This document shows, one piece after another, positions 45,314 through 54,810 of a stretch of 64,000 nucleotides of DNA. Numbering within the stretch: position 1 is the stretch's first letter; the number at the start of each line of letters is the position of its first letter. A model generated the notes under the pieces. The model was not told the DNA's origin, did no database searches, and saw only the letters and a list, made by a program, of their open reading frames with translations. The position numbers were made by a program, and so were the translations under genes. This DNA comes from Saezia sanguinis (GTDB lineage Bacteria; Pseudomonadota; Gammaproteobacteria; Burkholderiales; Burkholderiaceae_C), in the NCBI RefSeq assembly GCF_003991585.1, contig NZ_PQSP01000002.1:452420-516419 (forward strand). Reading direction: 5' to 3'.

Positions 45314-46576
45314 ATGGCAATTCTAGAAGTCAAGGTTCCTGAACTGTCCGAGTCAGTATCAGAAGCGTCGTTGATGCAGTGGAAAAAGAAGGTTGGTGAG
45401 GCCGTTGCAGCAGAAGAGATTCTGATTGAAATTGAAACCGATAAGATTATTCTGGAAGTTCCCGCACCAGGTGCAGGGGTACTTTCTGAGGTCGTTGTCA
45501 GTGACGGTGGCAGTGTTACCTCCGGGCAGGTGATCGCTAAGATCGATACCGAAGCCAAGGGTGCGGCGGCGGCTCCGGCCAAGCAAGAGGCTGCTCCGGC
45601 TCCTGCCCCAGCTCCGGCAGCGCCTGCGCCCGCACCAGCGGCTCCAGCTCCGGCTGCAGCAGCGCCGGCTCCGGCACCAGCCGCTTCTGCCAGCAAGGCC
45701 GGTGTGGCCATGCCGGCTGCGGCCAAGCTGTTGGCGGATAACAACCTGAGCGCATCTCAGGTTGGTGGTACTGGCAAAGATGGCCGTATTACCAAGGGTG
45801 ACGTACTGTCTGCAGTGGCTGGCGGCGCTAAACCTGCTGCGGCACCGGCTGGTGGCCTGGTGCCTCCGCTGGATGATCGCACCGAAGTGCGTGAACCGAT
45901 GAGCAAGCTGCGTGCGCGTGTGGCTGAACGCCTGATCGAATCACAGCAGACTACCGCCACATTGACCACGTTCAATGAAGTGAACATGGCACCGGTGATG
46001 GACCTGCGCAAGAAGTTCCAGGACCAGTTCACCAAGACTTATGGCATCAAACTGGGCTTTATGTCCTTCTTTGTCAAGGCTGCAGTCCATGCGCTGAAGA
46101 AATATCCGGCAGTCAATGGCAGCATTGACGGTGGCGATATTGTTTACCATAACTACTTTGACATTGGTATTGCGGTTTCTTCGCCACGTGGTCTGGTTGT
46201 GCCGATTCTGCGTAATGCAGACAAGCTCAGCTTTGCTGAGATCGAGCTCAAGATTGCCGAATTTGCAACCAAGGCCAAGGACGGTAAACTGTCGATTGCC
46301 GAGTTGTCTGGCGGTACATTCAGTATCACCAACGGTGGTACTTTCGGCTCGATGATGTCTACCCCCATTATCAACCCGCCACAGTCAGCCATTCTGGGTG
46401 TGCATGCGACCAAAGAGCGTGCCGTGGTGGAAAATGGTCAGGTGGTGGTTCGTCCGATGTGTTATCTGGCGCTGTCGTATGACCACCGGATTGTCGACGG
46501 ACGTGAGTCTGTGCTGACACTGGTTGCCATCAAGGAAGCACTGGAAGACCCGGCACGCATGTTGCTGAACCTGTAA
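45314..46576 (+). CDS. sucB: Dihydrolipoamide succinyltransferase, E2 of 2-oxoglutarate dehydrogenase
   Basis: This is the core E2 enzyme (odhB), 420 residues. Residues 1-75 are the lipoyl domain with Lys44 in ETDKIILEV. A long Ala/Pro linker runs from about 80 to 125. The E3-binding domain follows (AAKLLADNNLSASQV...GKDGRITKGDV). The catalytic domain starts near 185 with MSKLRARVAERL and ends with the active-site SYDHRIVDGRESV. AGGAAA precedes the ATG. A strong intrinsic terminator stands between this gene and lpdA. Confidence 0.98.
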   Translation: MAILEVKVPELSESVSEASLMQWKKKVGEAVAAEEILIEIETDKIILEVPAPGAGVLSEVVVSDGGSVTSGQVIAKIDTEAKGAAAAPAKQEAAPAPAPAPAAPAPAPAAPAPAAAAPAPAPAASASKAGVAMPAAAKLLADNNLSASQVGGTGKDGRITKGDVLSAVAGGAKPAAAPAGGLVPPLDDRTEVREPMSKLRARVAERLIESQQTTATLTTFNEVNMAPVMDLRKKFQDQFTKTYGIKLGFMSFFVKAAVHALKKYPAVNGSIDGGDIVYHNYFDIGIAVSSPRGLVVPILRNADKLSFAEIELKIAEFATKAKDGKLSIAELSGGTFSITNGGTFGSMMSTPIINPPQSAILGVHATKERAVVENGQVVVRPMCYLALSYDHRIVDGRESVLTLVAIKEALEDPARMLLNL

Positions 46577-46598
46577 AACCAAAGGTGCTGGGAATAAG

Positions 46599-46638
46599 CC
46601 GCTGCATACTTCATCCCGGTAAGATGCAGCGGTTTTTT
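46599..46638 (+). terminator. Intrinsic terminator between sucB and lpdA
   Basis: CCGCTGCAT (46599-46607) pairs with ATGCAGCGG (46624-46632), followed by six T residues. It would separate or attenuate lpdA expression relative to sucA and sucB. Confidence 0.85.
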
Positions 46639-46713
46639 ACAACTGTTTTTCAGTCAGGTTGTAAATGACCCCGTACATATTGATTTGGCCTTTTAACGAA
46701 AGAAAGAACACAA

Positions 46714-48144
46714 ATGAGTAAAGAGTTTGATGTTGTCGTCATTGGCGCAGGCCCCGGCGGTTATATTGCTGCAATTCGCGCTGCCCAGTTGGGTAAAACA
46801 GTGGCCTGTATTGATGAGTGGAAAGACCCTAAAAACGGCGCTGCTGCCCCTGGCGGCACCTGTACCAATGTGGGGTGCATTCCATCTAAGGCATTGCTTC
46901 AGTCGTCTGAACATTATGAGCAGGCCAAGCTGCATTTTGGCGATCATGGTATCAGTCTGAAAGACCTGAAAATAGATGCCGGTAAGATGGTAGACCGCAA
47001 AAATGCGGTGGTACGCCAGAATAATGACGGTATTTTGTACCTGTTCAAAAAGAACAAAATCAGTTTTTTCCATGGCCGTGGCTCTTTTGTCAAAGCATCT
47101 GCTGCGGGCTATGAAATCAAGGTGATCGGCAAAGACGCCGAAACCCTGGTGGGCAAGACCGTGATTGTGGCCACGGGCTCCAATCCACGCGCTTTGCCGG
47201 GTGTTGAATTTGATGAAAAGCTGGTGCTTTCCAATACTGGTGCGCTGGATCTGAAAGCCGTACCGAAAAAACTGGTGCTGGTTGGCGCTGGTGTGATCGG
47301 TCTGGAAATGGGGTCCGTATGGCGTCGCCTGGGCTCTGAAGTCACGGTACTTGAAGGCATGCCGACATTCCTGCCGGCTGTGGACGAGCAGGTGGCCAAA
47401 GAGGCTTTGAAGGTATTCACCAAGCAGGGTCTGAAGATTGAGCTGAGTGCCAAAATCAGTGAAGTGAAACCCGGCAAAAAAGGTGTTTCCATTGCCTATA
47501 CCGACGCCAAAGGCGCTGCACAGAAACTGGATGTGGACCATGTGATTGTTTCCATCGGTCGCGTGGCCAATACCATTGGCCTGAATCCGGAAGCCGTGGG
47601 GCTTAAGCTGGATGACCGTGGCGCCATTGTGGTGGATGACCAGTGCCGTACCAACCTGCCCAATGTATGGGCGATTGGCGACGTGGTGCGCGGTCCGATG
47701 CTGGCACACAAGGCCGAAGAAGAAGGTGTGGCCGTGGCAGAACGTATTGCCGGGCAGCATGGCCATGTGAACTTCAATACCATTCCGTTTGTCATCTACA
47801 CCAGTCCTGAACTGGCCTGGGTCGGGCAGACCGAGCAGGAACTGAAAAAAGCCGGCGTGGCTTACAAGTCGGGAACCTTCCCGTTCCTTGCCAATGGTCG
47901 TGCACGCGCCATGGGTGATACCACCGGGTTTGTCAAAATCCTGGCAGATGCCAAGACCGACGAAGTTCTGGGCGTACACATTATTGGCCCAATGGCTTCC
48001 GAGCTGATTGCCGAAGCGGTCATGGCCATGGAGTTCAAAGCCAGTTCTGAAGACATCGCACGTATTTGCCATGCACATCCGTCGCTGTCTGAATCGACCA
48101 AAGAAGCAGCATTGGCCGTTGACAAACGGACTTTGAACTTCTGA
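46714..48144 (+). CDS. lpdA: Dihydrolipoamide dehydrogenase, E3
   Basis: This FAD-dependent enzyme reoxidises the lipoyl arm with NAD, 476 residues. The FAD motif is VVVIGAGPGGYIAAIRAAQ. The redox-active disulfide is Cys50-Cys55 in GGTCTNVGCIPSK. The NAD motif is VLVGAGVIGLEMGSVW, and the C-terminal HAHPSLSES carries the catalytic His. Because the gene follows odhA-odhB, its main job is the 2-oxoglutarate complex. Service for GcvP-H-T, encoded elsewhere in this window, is possible too. A terminator upstream and another downstream frame the gene. Confidence 0.98.
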   Translation: MSKEFDVVVIGAGPGGYIAAIRAAQLGKTVACIDEWKDPKNGAAAPGGTCTNVGCIPSKALLQSSEHYEQAKLHFGDHGISLKDLKIDAGKMVDRKNAVVRQNNDGILYLFKKNKISFFHGRGSFVKASAAGYEIKVIGKDAETLVGKTVIVATGSNPRALPGVEFDEKLVLSNTGALDLKAVPKKLVLVGAGVIGLEMGSVWRRLGSEVTVLEGMPTFLPAVDEQVAKEALKVFTKQGLKIELSAKISEVKPGKKGVSIAYTDAKGAAQKLDVDHVIVSIGRVANTIGLNPEAVGLKLDDRGAIVVDDQCRTNLPNVWAIGDVVRGPMLAHKAEEEGVAVAERIAGQHGHVNFNTIPFVIYTSPELAWVGQTEQELKKAGVAYKSGTFPFLANGRARAMGDTTGFVKILADAKTDEVLGVHIIGPMASELIAEAVMAMEFKASSEDIARICHAHPSLSESTKEAALAVDKRTLNF

Positions 48145-48191
48145 TGCTGAACTGTCAGCCATAAAAACGCAATTTCCCGTTTTTCTGCAAG

Positions 48192-48221
48192 CCCCCTTGA
48201 TTTGAAAGTCAAGGGGGTTTT
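48192..48221 (+). terminator. Intrinsic terminator after lpdA
   Basis: CCCCCTTGA (48192-48200) and TCAAGGGGG (48209-48217) form a 9-bp stem with an 8-nt loop, followed by TTTTGCTTT. Confidence 0.85.
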
Positions 48222-48364
48222 GCTTTGTTAGTCACATGCCCTGTCAAACAGGTTCGGGTTGTAATGTGGCTGCCAGTGTGCTGTCTTTCCGGATGTGATG
48301 CCCGCGTATGCGCAGAAAAAAATACAATTGATAACTTTACTTCATTTGCAGGGGCAAGCGAGAT

Positions 48365-48376
48365 TTCTCGCGAGAA
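48365..48376. repeat. 12-bp perfect palindrome before zapE
   Basis: TTCTCGCGAGAA ends 8 bp before the zapE start codon. It overlaps the ribosome-binding region and could be an operator or an RNA hairpin. Confidence 0.35.
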
Positions 48377-48384
48377 CAGGTTTT

Positions 48385-49488
48385 ATGTCTACAGTGACTG
48401 ATATTTACCGCAACCGGTTAAAAGAATTGGGTTATAACAGCGATGCGGCACAGGAAAACGCCATTGCGGCGCTGCAACAATGCCAGCAAGATCTGGAAGC
48501 GTATATGTCATCACGCAATAGGGGATTCATGTCACGCTGGCTGAATAAACTGGTAGCGCCACAAGGCGTTTATATGTATGGCGGTGTTGGGCGTGGCAAA
48601 AGCTTTTTGATGGATTGCTTTTTTGATGCTGTGAATGTCAGTGGCAAAAGGCGTTTGCATTTTCATGAGTTTATGCGCGAAGTGCACAGACAACTGCGGC
48701 AGTTGCAGGGCACGGTGAATCCGCTAGCGGTGCTGGGCAAAGAAATTGCTGAAAAACACCCCTTGATCTGTTTTGATGAGTTCCATGTTTCTGATGTGAC
48801 CGATGCGATGATTCTGCACCGCTTGCTCGAAGCGCTGTTTTCCAATGGGGCATGCATGGTTACCACGTCTAATTTTCATCCTGACGGGCTGTACCCCGAT
48901 GGGTTGCAGCGGGAAAGCATTTTGCCTGCCATTGAGTTGCTGAAACAGCAGATGAATGTGGTGTGCGTGGATGCCGGTGTGGATTACCGCCAGCGCACAT
49001 TGTCGCCGGCGCAAACCTATCTGACCCCGTTGGGCGCTGAAACGGATGAAGTGCTGCAGCAGATTTACGGGCAGGTGAGCGAAGGGCCGAATCTGGATAC
49101 CACGATAGAAGTGGAGCACAGGAAACTGCAGGCGGTTCGCTGCTCGGCCAATGTCGGGTGGTTCAGTTTTGCGCAATTGTGTGCGACACCACGCTCACAA
49201 AACGATTATCTGGAGCTGGCGAATCGTTTCGACGTGCTGATGCTGTCCAATGTGCCGAAAATGCCGCCACAACTGGCCTCCGAGGCCAGGCGCTTCACCT
49301 TGCTGGTAGATGTGCTATATGACCGGCGTAACAAGCTGATTCTGTCTGCCGCAGTGCCTCCTGAACAGCTTTATACCGAAGGTGCCCTGGCATATGAGTT
49401 TGTCAGAACGGTGTCCCGGCTGGTTGAAATGCAGTCACAGGAGTATCTGGCAGAGCCGATCAGAAGGTCACAGACAGACCTGGTCTGA
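48385..49488 (+). CDS. zapE: Cell division ATPase ZapE (AFG1-like)
   Basis: This is a 367-residue AFG1-type P-loop ATPase that in E. coli acts at the division septum on Z rings. Walker A is GVYMYGGVGRGKSFLMD, Walker B PLICFDEFHVSD, and the sensor region TTSNFHPDGLYPDGLQR follows. The frame is open from 48295, but the ATG at 48385 gives the normal N-terminus (STVTDIYRNRLKELGY) and has ACAGG a few bases before. It follows lpdA by 240 bp, as in many Burkholderiales. Confidence 0.93.
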   Translation: MSTVTDIYRNRLKELGYNSDAAQENAIAALQQCQQDLEAYMSSRNRGFMSRWLNKLVAPQGVYMYGGVGRGKSFLMDCFFDAVNVSGKRRLHFHEFMREVHRQLRQLQGTVNPLAVLGKEIAEKHPLICFDEFHVSDVTDAMILHRLLEALFSNGACMVTTSNFHPDGLYPDGLQRESILPAIELLKQQMNVVCVDAGVDYRQRTLSPAQTYLTPLGAETDEVLQQIYGQVSEGPNLDTTIEVEHRKLQAVRCSANVGWFSFAQLCATPRSQNDYLELANRFDVLMLSNVPKMPPQLASEARRFTLLVDVLYDRRNKLILSAAVPPEQLYTEGALAYEFVRTVSRLVEMQSQEYLAEPIRRSQTDLV

Positions 49489-49521
49489 AAAACCCGTTTT
49501 TAAAAGGGCAGCCGTGGGGTT

Positions 49522-50364
49522 TCAGATGTCTGGCGTCGAGGCGTCTGTGATCCGGACAATCGCGATAGAGATATTGTCGCTGTGCCCATTGGAGCGCTTA
49601 TAGGCCTGGTTCACCAGTTTTTCGCAGGCGATTTTGGGAATGCACTTGTTAACAACCCATCCGATTTCTTCTGTCGTGACGCCATGCCATAAGCCGTCGC
49701 TGCATGCAACCAGAACAGACCCGTCTGTGAGGACCGGGCTGGTGTATTGCGAGATGACAGGGCCCTGGTCAATGTAGATGCCCAGGCAGGAGGTGATCAG
49801 ATTGGATTTCGGGTGCGTCAGCGCTTCTGCTTCTGTCAATTTGCCCGCATCAATCAAAGACTGTACATAAGAATGGTCTTTGGTGCGATAAATCAACGAG
49901 TTACGGTCAAACAAGTAAACCCGGGAGTCACCGCAGTGCGAAATGTGTGCCCGCCCGTTGGGTAACACCAGGAAAGCGGCAAAGGTGGTATGCGGCTCTT
50001 CTTCAGAGGTGACAGAGGTCAGCCCGACAATGACATGTGTTTCATTGGCGATTTGCCGCAGGAACTGATCCGGGTCGTCCTGGAATGGTGAATATGACGC
50101 AAACAACTGTCTGGCTGTCTGAATGGCCTGGTTGGATGCCGTGCGCCCGCCGGTTTTGCCGCCCATGCCGTCGGCCACAATGCCCAGCAGGCAGCCCGGA
50201 ACATAATGATGGGGAATCAGCGCAACCTGGTCTTGCTGGTAGGGCCGGTCGCCTTTATGCAGGCCCAATCCACCTTGAAACTGAAAGGATTTGGTCAGTT
50301 TTGTGTTTTGCACAGTTTGTGACTCTGCACGTTCAACAGGAGACAGTCTATTATGCCGATCCAT
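49522..50364 (-). CDS. PP2C-type serine/threonine phosphatase
   Basis: This is a soluble PPM-family protein phosphatase of 280 residues. The metal-binding motifs are GIVADGMGGKTGG, HCGDSRVYLF, VACSDGLWHGV and GHSDNISIAIV. The opening RPYQQDQVAL stands where RxxNQD is usual. PP2C enzymes need two Mn or Mg ions and often reverse Hanks-type kinase or stress signalling. No kinase or FHA gene is adjacent. The frame extends to 50655 without protein character; the ATG at 50364 is preferred by length. It converges with zapE. Confidence 0.87.
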   Translation of the reverse strand: MDRHNRLSPVERAESQTVQNTKLTKSFQFQGGLGLHKGDRPYQQDQVALIPHHYVPGCLLGIVADGMGGKTGGRTASNQAIQTARQLFASYSPFQDDPDQFLRQIANETHVIVGLTSVTSEEEPHTTFAAFLVLPNGRAHISHCGDSRVYLFDRNSLIYRTKDHSYVQSLIDAGKLTEAEALTHPKSNLITSCLGIYIDQGPVISQYTSPVLTDGSVLVACSDGLWHGVTTEEIGWVVNKCIPKIACEKLVNQAYKRSNGHSDNISIAIVRITDASTPDI

Positions 50365-50405
50365 TGCGTCTTGACAATCAAAAAGGGAATACTTTTTATA
50401 TTGTA

Positions 50406-50423
50406 TAAGGGGACAGCCCCTTA
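50406..50423. repeat. Stem-loop between PP2C and dinG genes
   Basis: TAAGGGG-ACAG-CCCCTTA is a perfect 7-bp stem with a 4-nt loop in the roughly 300-bp divergent spacer. A TTGACA at 50371-50376 stands nearby without a well-spaced -10. Confidence 0.4.
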
Positions 50424-50667
50424 AATCATCAGAACAGCTTAAAAAAATGCAGAAAGTGAGACTTTGTACTGACTGCACGGCTAAATCATAGCACGTTATA
50501 AGGCGTGCAACTTCATTTTGATGCATTTTGGCATGAGTTTCAAGGATCACACTCTCTACCGGGTAAAATGGGGTTTGATGAAAAGACACCCAATCGGGTG
50601 GGATTTGGCATAGCGGCAGCGAGGGGAAACGTTTGTATCTGATACCGGTGATCATAAAAGGGTTTCT

Positions 50668-52674
50668 GTGGCGATGAACTCACCGCAAGAACACTCTTCG
50701 GAGTTTGAGCACGCCATTGCCAGAGCATTTGCAACGGGTGGGGTTTTGCAGCAGGCGGATCCTCATTTCCTCAGCCGCGAGTTGCAAACAGAGTTTGCTC
50801 AGGCCGTGGGACAAGCCATTACACAACGCAGCCAACTGGTGGTGGAGGCGGGGACCGGGACCGGTAAAACATTTGCGTACTTGGTGCCTGTATTGCTCAG
50901 TGGTCGTAAAACATTGATTTCTACTGCGACTAAGGGCTTGCAGGACCAGTTGTTCTGGCGCGATTTGCCACATGTGCGCAAAGCGCTGCAATTACCACTC
51001 AAAACGGCTTTGCTCAAGGGCCGCAATAACTACCTGTGTCTGCACCGGATTCATGTGGCACAGCATGAACAGCATACGTTGACGCCATATGAGCAGCGTG
51101 ACCTGACGCGTGTCATTCTATGGGCGCAGGGAACGCGCACCGGCGATCTGGCGGAGATGAGCGGCCTGGGCGAGCGTTCCGGTGTGATTCCACTGGTGAC
51201 CTCCAACCGGGAAAACTGTCTGGGCAGTGACTGCCAGTATTACCGCCAATGCCACCTGATGCTTGCCAGACGGGAAGCCATGGGCGCGGATGTGATTGTT
51301 GTGAACCACCACTTATTTTTTGCTGACCTGGCGGTACGTGAATCCGGTGTGGCGGAGTTGCTGCCGACGGTGGATGTGGTGGTTTTTGACGAAGCGCATC
51401 AGCTCAATGAAACGGGTTTGCAGTTTCTGGGGGTGACATGGTCAACATCGCAGATGCTTGATTTTTCCCGCGATATGCTTGCTGCCGGTTTGATGTATGC
51501 ACGTGGTTTGCAGAACTGGGCCCAACTGCGTGACGAATGCGAGCAGGCGGTGCGGGAGTTGAAGCTGACGTGTCGCAAACTGCCAATGAATGCGCGCATG
51601 GCGTGGGAAAAAACAGTGCCACAGCAGATCGATGCCCAGGAGTGGGAGTTGGCATTAGCCAAAGCCAGCGCGTGTCTGCTGCAAGTAAAGCAGGCGTTGG
51701 AAAAAGTGACGGAAACGTCTCCTGATCTGGCGCGGCTGTACGAGCGTGCACAATCGTTACAGCAGCGGCTGGATAATTTTAACCATCCCAAAGCGGCGCA
51801 AATGGTGCGCTGGATAGAGGCGGGTGCTTCACTGCGGCTGATTGAATCCCCTTTGGATATTGCGCAGGCCATGCAGGAGCGCTGTTTTCAGGGGGCACAG
51901 TCATGGATTTTTACTTCAGCCACGTTAGGGGCTGATGAGCAGTTGAGCTGGTTTACACGGCAGGTGGGCATAGAGCACGCGGATATCAGGAGGTTCAACA
52001 GTCCTTTTGACTATGCGCAGCAGGCAGCCTTGTTCGTGCCGCGCAGTTTTCCTAAGCCCAATGAGGCTGAGCACCTTGAAGCTGTTGCCGGCCTGGCGGC
52101 GCAACTGGTTGCAAAACTGGGGGGGCGTTCATTTGTGCTGACAACAACCCTGCGCGCACTCAGGATCATTGGTGAGGCCTTAAAGCAGCAGTTTGAAACG
52201 CAGGGGCTGGATATTCAGGTTCTGGTGCAGGGAACACGCCCGAAGCGGGAACTGCTGGAGTTGTTCCGGAATACGGCTGCCAGCAGTGTGCTGGTGGGCT
52301 CTCAATCATTCTGGGAGGGCATCGATGTTGCAGGGGAAGACTTGCAACTGGTGATGATCGACAAGCTGCCTTTTCCGCCACCGAATGACCCATTGATACA
52401 GGCCCGCTGCGAGCGTGTAGAAAGTGAAGGCGGGAGCGCTTTTGCAGAGATATCCATCCCGGAAGCGGCGGTGGCGCTAAAACAGGGGGCCGGGCGCCTG
52501 ATTCGCCGTGAAACAGATCAGGGCCTGCTGGTGGTGTGTGATCCCCGGCTGGTGACTATGGGGTATGGCAGGCGCCTGCTGGCGGCATTGCCACCGATGC
52601 GCCGTCTTGGCTCGGTGGATGAGGCTCTGGCCTATGCTGAAAACCTTGCCGCAGGAAAACAGGGGGGTGAATGA
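50668..52674 (+). CDS. dinG: ATP-dependent DNA helicase, DinG/YoaA family
   Basis: This is a 668-residue XPD-type superfamily 2 helicase. Walker A is VVEAGTGTGKTFAYLVP, motif II VVVFDEAHQ, and the C-terminal motif ends in LKQGAGRLIRRETDQG. Four cysteines between motifs I and II (NYLCLHR, ENCLGSDCQ, RQCHL) form the 4Fe-4S site typical of DinG and YoaA. Length is closer to YoaA (636) than to DinG (716), so YoaA is the better E. coli counterpart. Such helicases unwind DNA and R-loops during replication stress. The GTG start has AAAAGG 6 bp upstream. No SOS box is seen in front of it. Confidence 0.92.
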   Translation: MAMNSPQEHSSEFEHAIARAFATGGVLQQADPHFLSRELQTEFAQAVGQAITQRSQLVVEAGTGTGKTFAYLVPVLLSGRKTLISTATKGLQDQLFWRDLPHVRKALQLPLKTALLKGRNNYLCLHRIHVAQHEQHTLTPYEQRDLTRVILWAQGTRTGDLAEMSGLGERSGVIPLVTSNRENCLGSDCQYYRQCHLMLARREAMGADVIVVNHHLFFADLAVRESGVAELLPTVDVVVFDEAHQLNETGLQFLGVTWSTSQMLDFSRDMLAAGLMYARGLQNWAQLRDECEQAVRELKLTCRKLPMNARMAWEKTVPQQIDAQEWELALAKASACLLQVKQALEKVTETSPDLARLYERAQSLQQRLDNFNHPKAAQMVRWIEAGASLRLIESPLDIAQAMQERCFQGAQSWIFTSATLGADEQLSWFTRQVGIEHADIRRFNSPFDYAQQAALFVPRSFPKPNEAEHLEAVAGLAAQLVAKLGGRSFVLTTTLRALRIIGEALKQQFETQGLDIQVLVQGTRPKRELLELFRNTAASSVLVGSQSFWEGIDVAGEDLQLVMIDKLPFPPPNDPLIQARCERVESEGGSAFAEISIPEAAVALKQGAGRLIRRETDQGLLVVCDPRLVTMGYGRRLLAALPPMRRLGSVDEALAYAENLAAGKQGGE

Positions 52675-52705
52675 AATTGTGCGGCATTTTGCCGCACAAT
52701 TTTTT
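52675..52705 (+). terminator. Intrinsic terminator after dinG
   Basis: A perfect 12-bp stem AATTGTGCGGCA with TGCCGCACAATT (3-nt loop) is followed by further T residues up to 52705. Confidence 0.9.
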
Positions 52706-52757
52706 AAATCAGACCACTGGTTTTATCGCGTGTGGAAAGATATGCCGTGTGTTTTGT

Positions 52758-53582
52758 TTACCACAACTGCCACCAGGGTTTGCTGCCTCTGAAGCCCTGG
52801 GTTAAGAAGCTGCTGTCGGGGAAGTTATGGTCCAGCACCCGTTTGGCGTCATCACGCAACTGGGGCATTCCCAGTTTATCGTAGGACATGTACAGGATGT
52901 ACAGTGCCTCTTCCAGTGCAGGGGCCTGCTGGTAGCTCTGAATGGCTTCCTGCGCACGGTTGGCCGCGGCCACATAGGCTCCGCGTGTATAGTAGTAGCG
53001 TGCAATGTGCACGTCGGACTGGGCTAACGCATTGACAATATAGACCATGCGCTGGCGGGCATCGGCTGCATATTTGGAGTCAGGGAAACGTGTTACCAGT
53101 TCGCTGAAGGTTTGAAAAGATGCTTTGGCTGCCTGCTGGTCACGCTCGGACAGATCCTGATTAGAGATGGAGCCAAAAAATCCCAGGTCGTCATTGAAGT
53201 TGACCAGCGCTTTCAGATACAGCGCATAATCATAAGCCGGGCTGCTGGGGTGGAGTTGCATGAAACGGTCCAGGGCCGTGACGGCATCTTCCTTATCGCC
53301 GTTTTTATACATGGCATAAGCGGCTTCCAACTGTGCCTGCTGTGCCAGCATGGTGCCTGCGGCACGCCCTTCAAGTTTGTTGAGGTACTCAATTGCCTTG
53401 TCATAATCTCTGCTGATCATGGCGCTCTGGGCTTCAGAGTACAATTTGTTGGGCGTCCAGCCGGCCGTTTCGTCCTGGTCTTTGGTTGAAGAGCAGGCCG
53501 ATAACAGCAATGCCAGTGCGGTAATGGAAATGCCATAACTCAAACGGCACGAGAAATTTTTCAAAAAGTCAAACCTGCGCAC
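52758..53582 (-). CDS. bamD: Outer membrane protein assembly factor BamD
   Basis: BamD is an outer membrane lipoprotein of the BAM complex that inserts beta-barrel proteins. The protein has 274 residues. The signal peptide ends in ALALLLSAC with lipid-anchored Cys30. Five TPR-like helical pairs follow; LYSEAQSAMISRDYDKAIEYLN and PDSKYAADARQRM are typical. The start is a GTG at 53582 with AAGGGG at 53589-53594. A TTG at 53588 is adjacent to that SD and therefore unlikely. The gene is divergent from rluD, the usual arrangement. Confidence 0.95.
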   Translation of the reverse strand: MRRFDFLKNFSCRLSYGISITALALLLSACSSTKDQDETAGWTPNKLYSEAQSAMISRDYDKAIEYLNKLEGRAAGTMLAQQAQLEAAYAMYKNGDKEDAVTALDRFMQLHPSSPAYDYALYLKALVNFNDDLGFFGSISNQDLSERDQQAAKASFQTFSELVTRFPDSKYAADARQRMVYIVNALAQSDVHIARYYYTRGAYVAAANRAQEAIQSYQQAPALEEALYILYMSYDKLGMPQLRDDAKRVLDHNFPDSSFLTQGFRGSKPWWQLW

Positions 53583-53660
53583 AGACAACCCCTTGTGAAT
53601 TTAAATGGGCAACGATAAGTAAGTGAAATTAGCATGATTATATCGACTTCGGGAAGAAAG

Positions 53661-54638
53661 ATGACATCGCCGTCTACCGATGAGGATGAAGGGGAGGGAA
53701 GCGCGCAGGAGATAGAAACCCGCAAGCAGTCTGTCAGCGCGGCACAACACGGGCAACGGCTGGATCGGATTTTAGTGGAAATGGTGCCGGAGTTTTCCCG
53801 CAGCTACCTGCAAAAGCTGATTGCCGATGGTGCGGTCAGGGTGAATGGTGAGGTTGCGGGCAAGGCGGCAGCACGCATACCTGCTGCGCAGGTGATTGAA
53901 GCCGAGCTCAGGCCCACGCCGGACACACTGGCCTTTCGGGCAGAGCCCGTGCCTTTGGATATTGTGTACGAAGATGCGCATTTGCTGGTCATCAATAAAC
54001 CTGCCGGGCTGGTTGTGCATCCGGCTGCGGGGAACTGGTCCGGGACCTTGCTCAATGGCCTGCTGGCCTACGATTCAAAGGCCGCCCAGTTACCCAGAGC
54101 GGGGATTGTGCACCGTCTTGACAAGGATACCAGCGGCCTGATGCTGGTAGGGCGGACTCTGGAGGCCTGTACGGCACTGGTGCGGATGATCGCAGCCAGG
54201 GAGGTGCGGCGCGAATATCTGGCTTTGGCGCACGGTAGCTGGCCTGCTGCATACCATGACAGCGAGCGTGTGATTGAGGCACCCATCGGCAGGGATCCGA
54301 AGTCACGTCTGAAGATGGCGGTGGTCAGCCAGGGTAAACCTGCCCGGACCGATGTGACGCTGCTTGAGGGGAATTCACAGGTTAGCCTGGTACAGTGCCG
54401 GCTGCATACCGGGCGGACGCACCAGATCCGGGTTCACATGGCGTTTATCGGACACGCTTTGGTTGGAGATCTGTTGTACGGGGGGCAGTTGTCGTATAAT
54501 ATGACAAGACAAGCGTTGCATGCGTGCCGGCTTTCCTTGCAACATCCTGTCAGCGGACAGGGTTTATATTTTGAGCAAGAATGTCCAAAAGATATTTCAC
54601 TTGCTGTTAGAATAGCGGGGCTTGGTTACAATCTGTAA
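53661..54638 (+). CDS. rluD: 23S rRNA pseudouridine synthase RluD
   Basis: RluD makes pseudouridines in helix 69 of 23S rRNA (1911, 1915 and 1917 in E. coli). The protein has 325 residues. An acidic N-terminal tail (about 1-30) is followed by an S4 RNA-binding domain (RLDRILVEMVPEFSRSYLQ). The catalytic block is AGIVHRLDKDTSGLMLVGRT with the active Asp. LHTGRTHQIRVHMAFIGHALVGD is near the C-terminus. An upstream ATG at 53634 is possible; 53661 has the better SD (GGGAAGAAAG). It is divergent from bamD. Confidence 0.95.
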   Translation: MTSPSTDEDEGEGSAQEIETRKQSVSAAQHGQRLDRILVEMVPEFSRSYLQKLIADGAVRVNGEVAGKAAARIPAAQVIEAELRPTPDTLAFRAEPVPLDIVYEDAHLLVINKPAGLVVHPAAGNWSGTLLNGLLAYDSKAAQLPRAGIVHRLDKDTSGLMLVGRTLEACTALVRMIAAREVRREYLALAHGSWPAAYHDSERVIEAPIGRDPKSRLKMAVVSQGKPARTDVTLLEGNSQVSLVQCRLHTGRTHQIRVHMAFIGHALVGDLLYGGQLSYNMTRQALHACRLSLQHPVSGQGLYFEQECPKDISLAVRIAGLGYNL

Positions 54639-54810
54639 CAATTTCAAAACCTGATATATTTTTACAGCCGATCAATCCATTACAGATCAATATGGCTTAT
54701 ATCAGGGATGTGCGTATGCTGATGCAACGTGCTTTTCTTTCAGATCTGATCTAAATAGCTTGAGTGCAATAAATACTGGCAGCTGTTGCCGTTTGCTGGG
54801 TTGAAATTCC

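Noticed and set aside
46693..48162. 489-codon minus-strand ORF opposite lpdA
   Set aside because: It is a mirror of the lpdA codon pattern, has Cys/His/Phe-rich sequence without protein character, and lpdA itself is certain.
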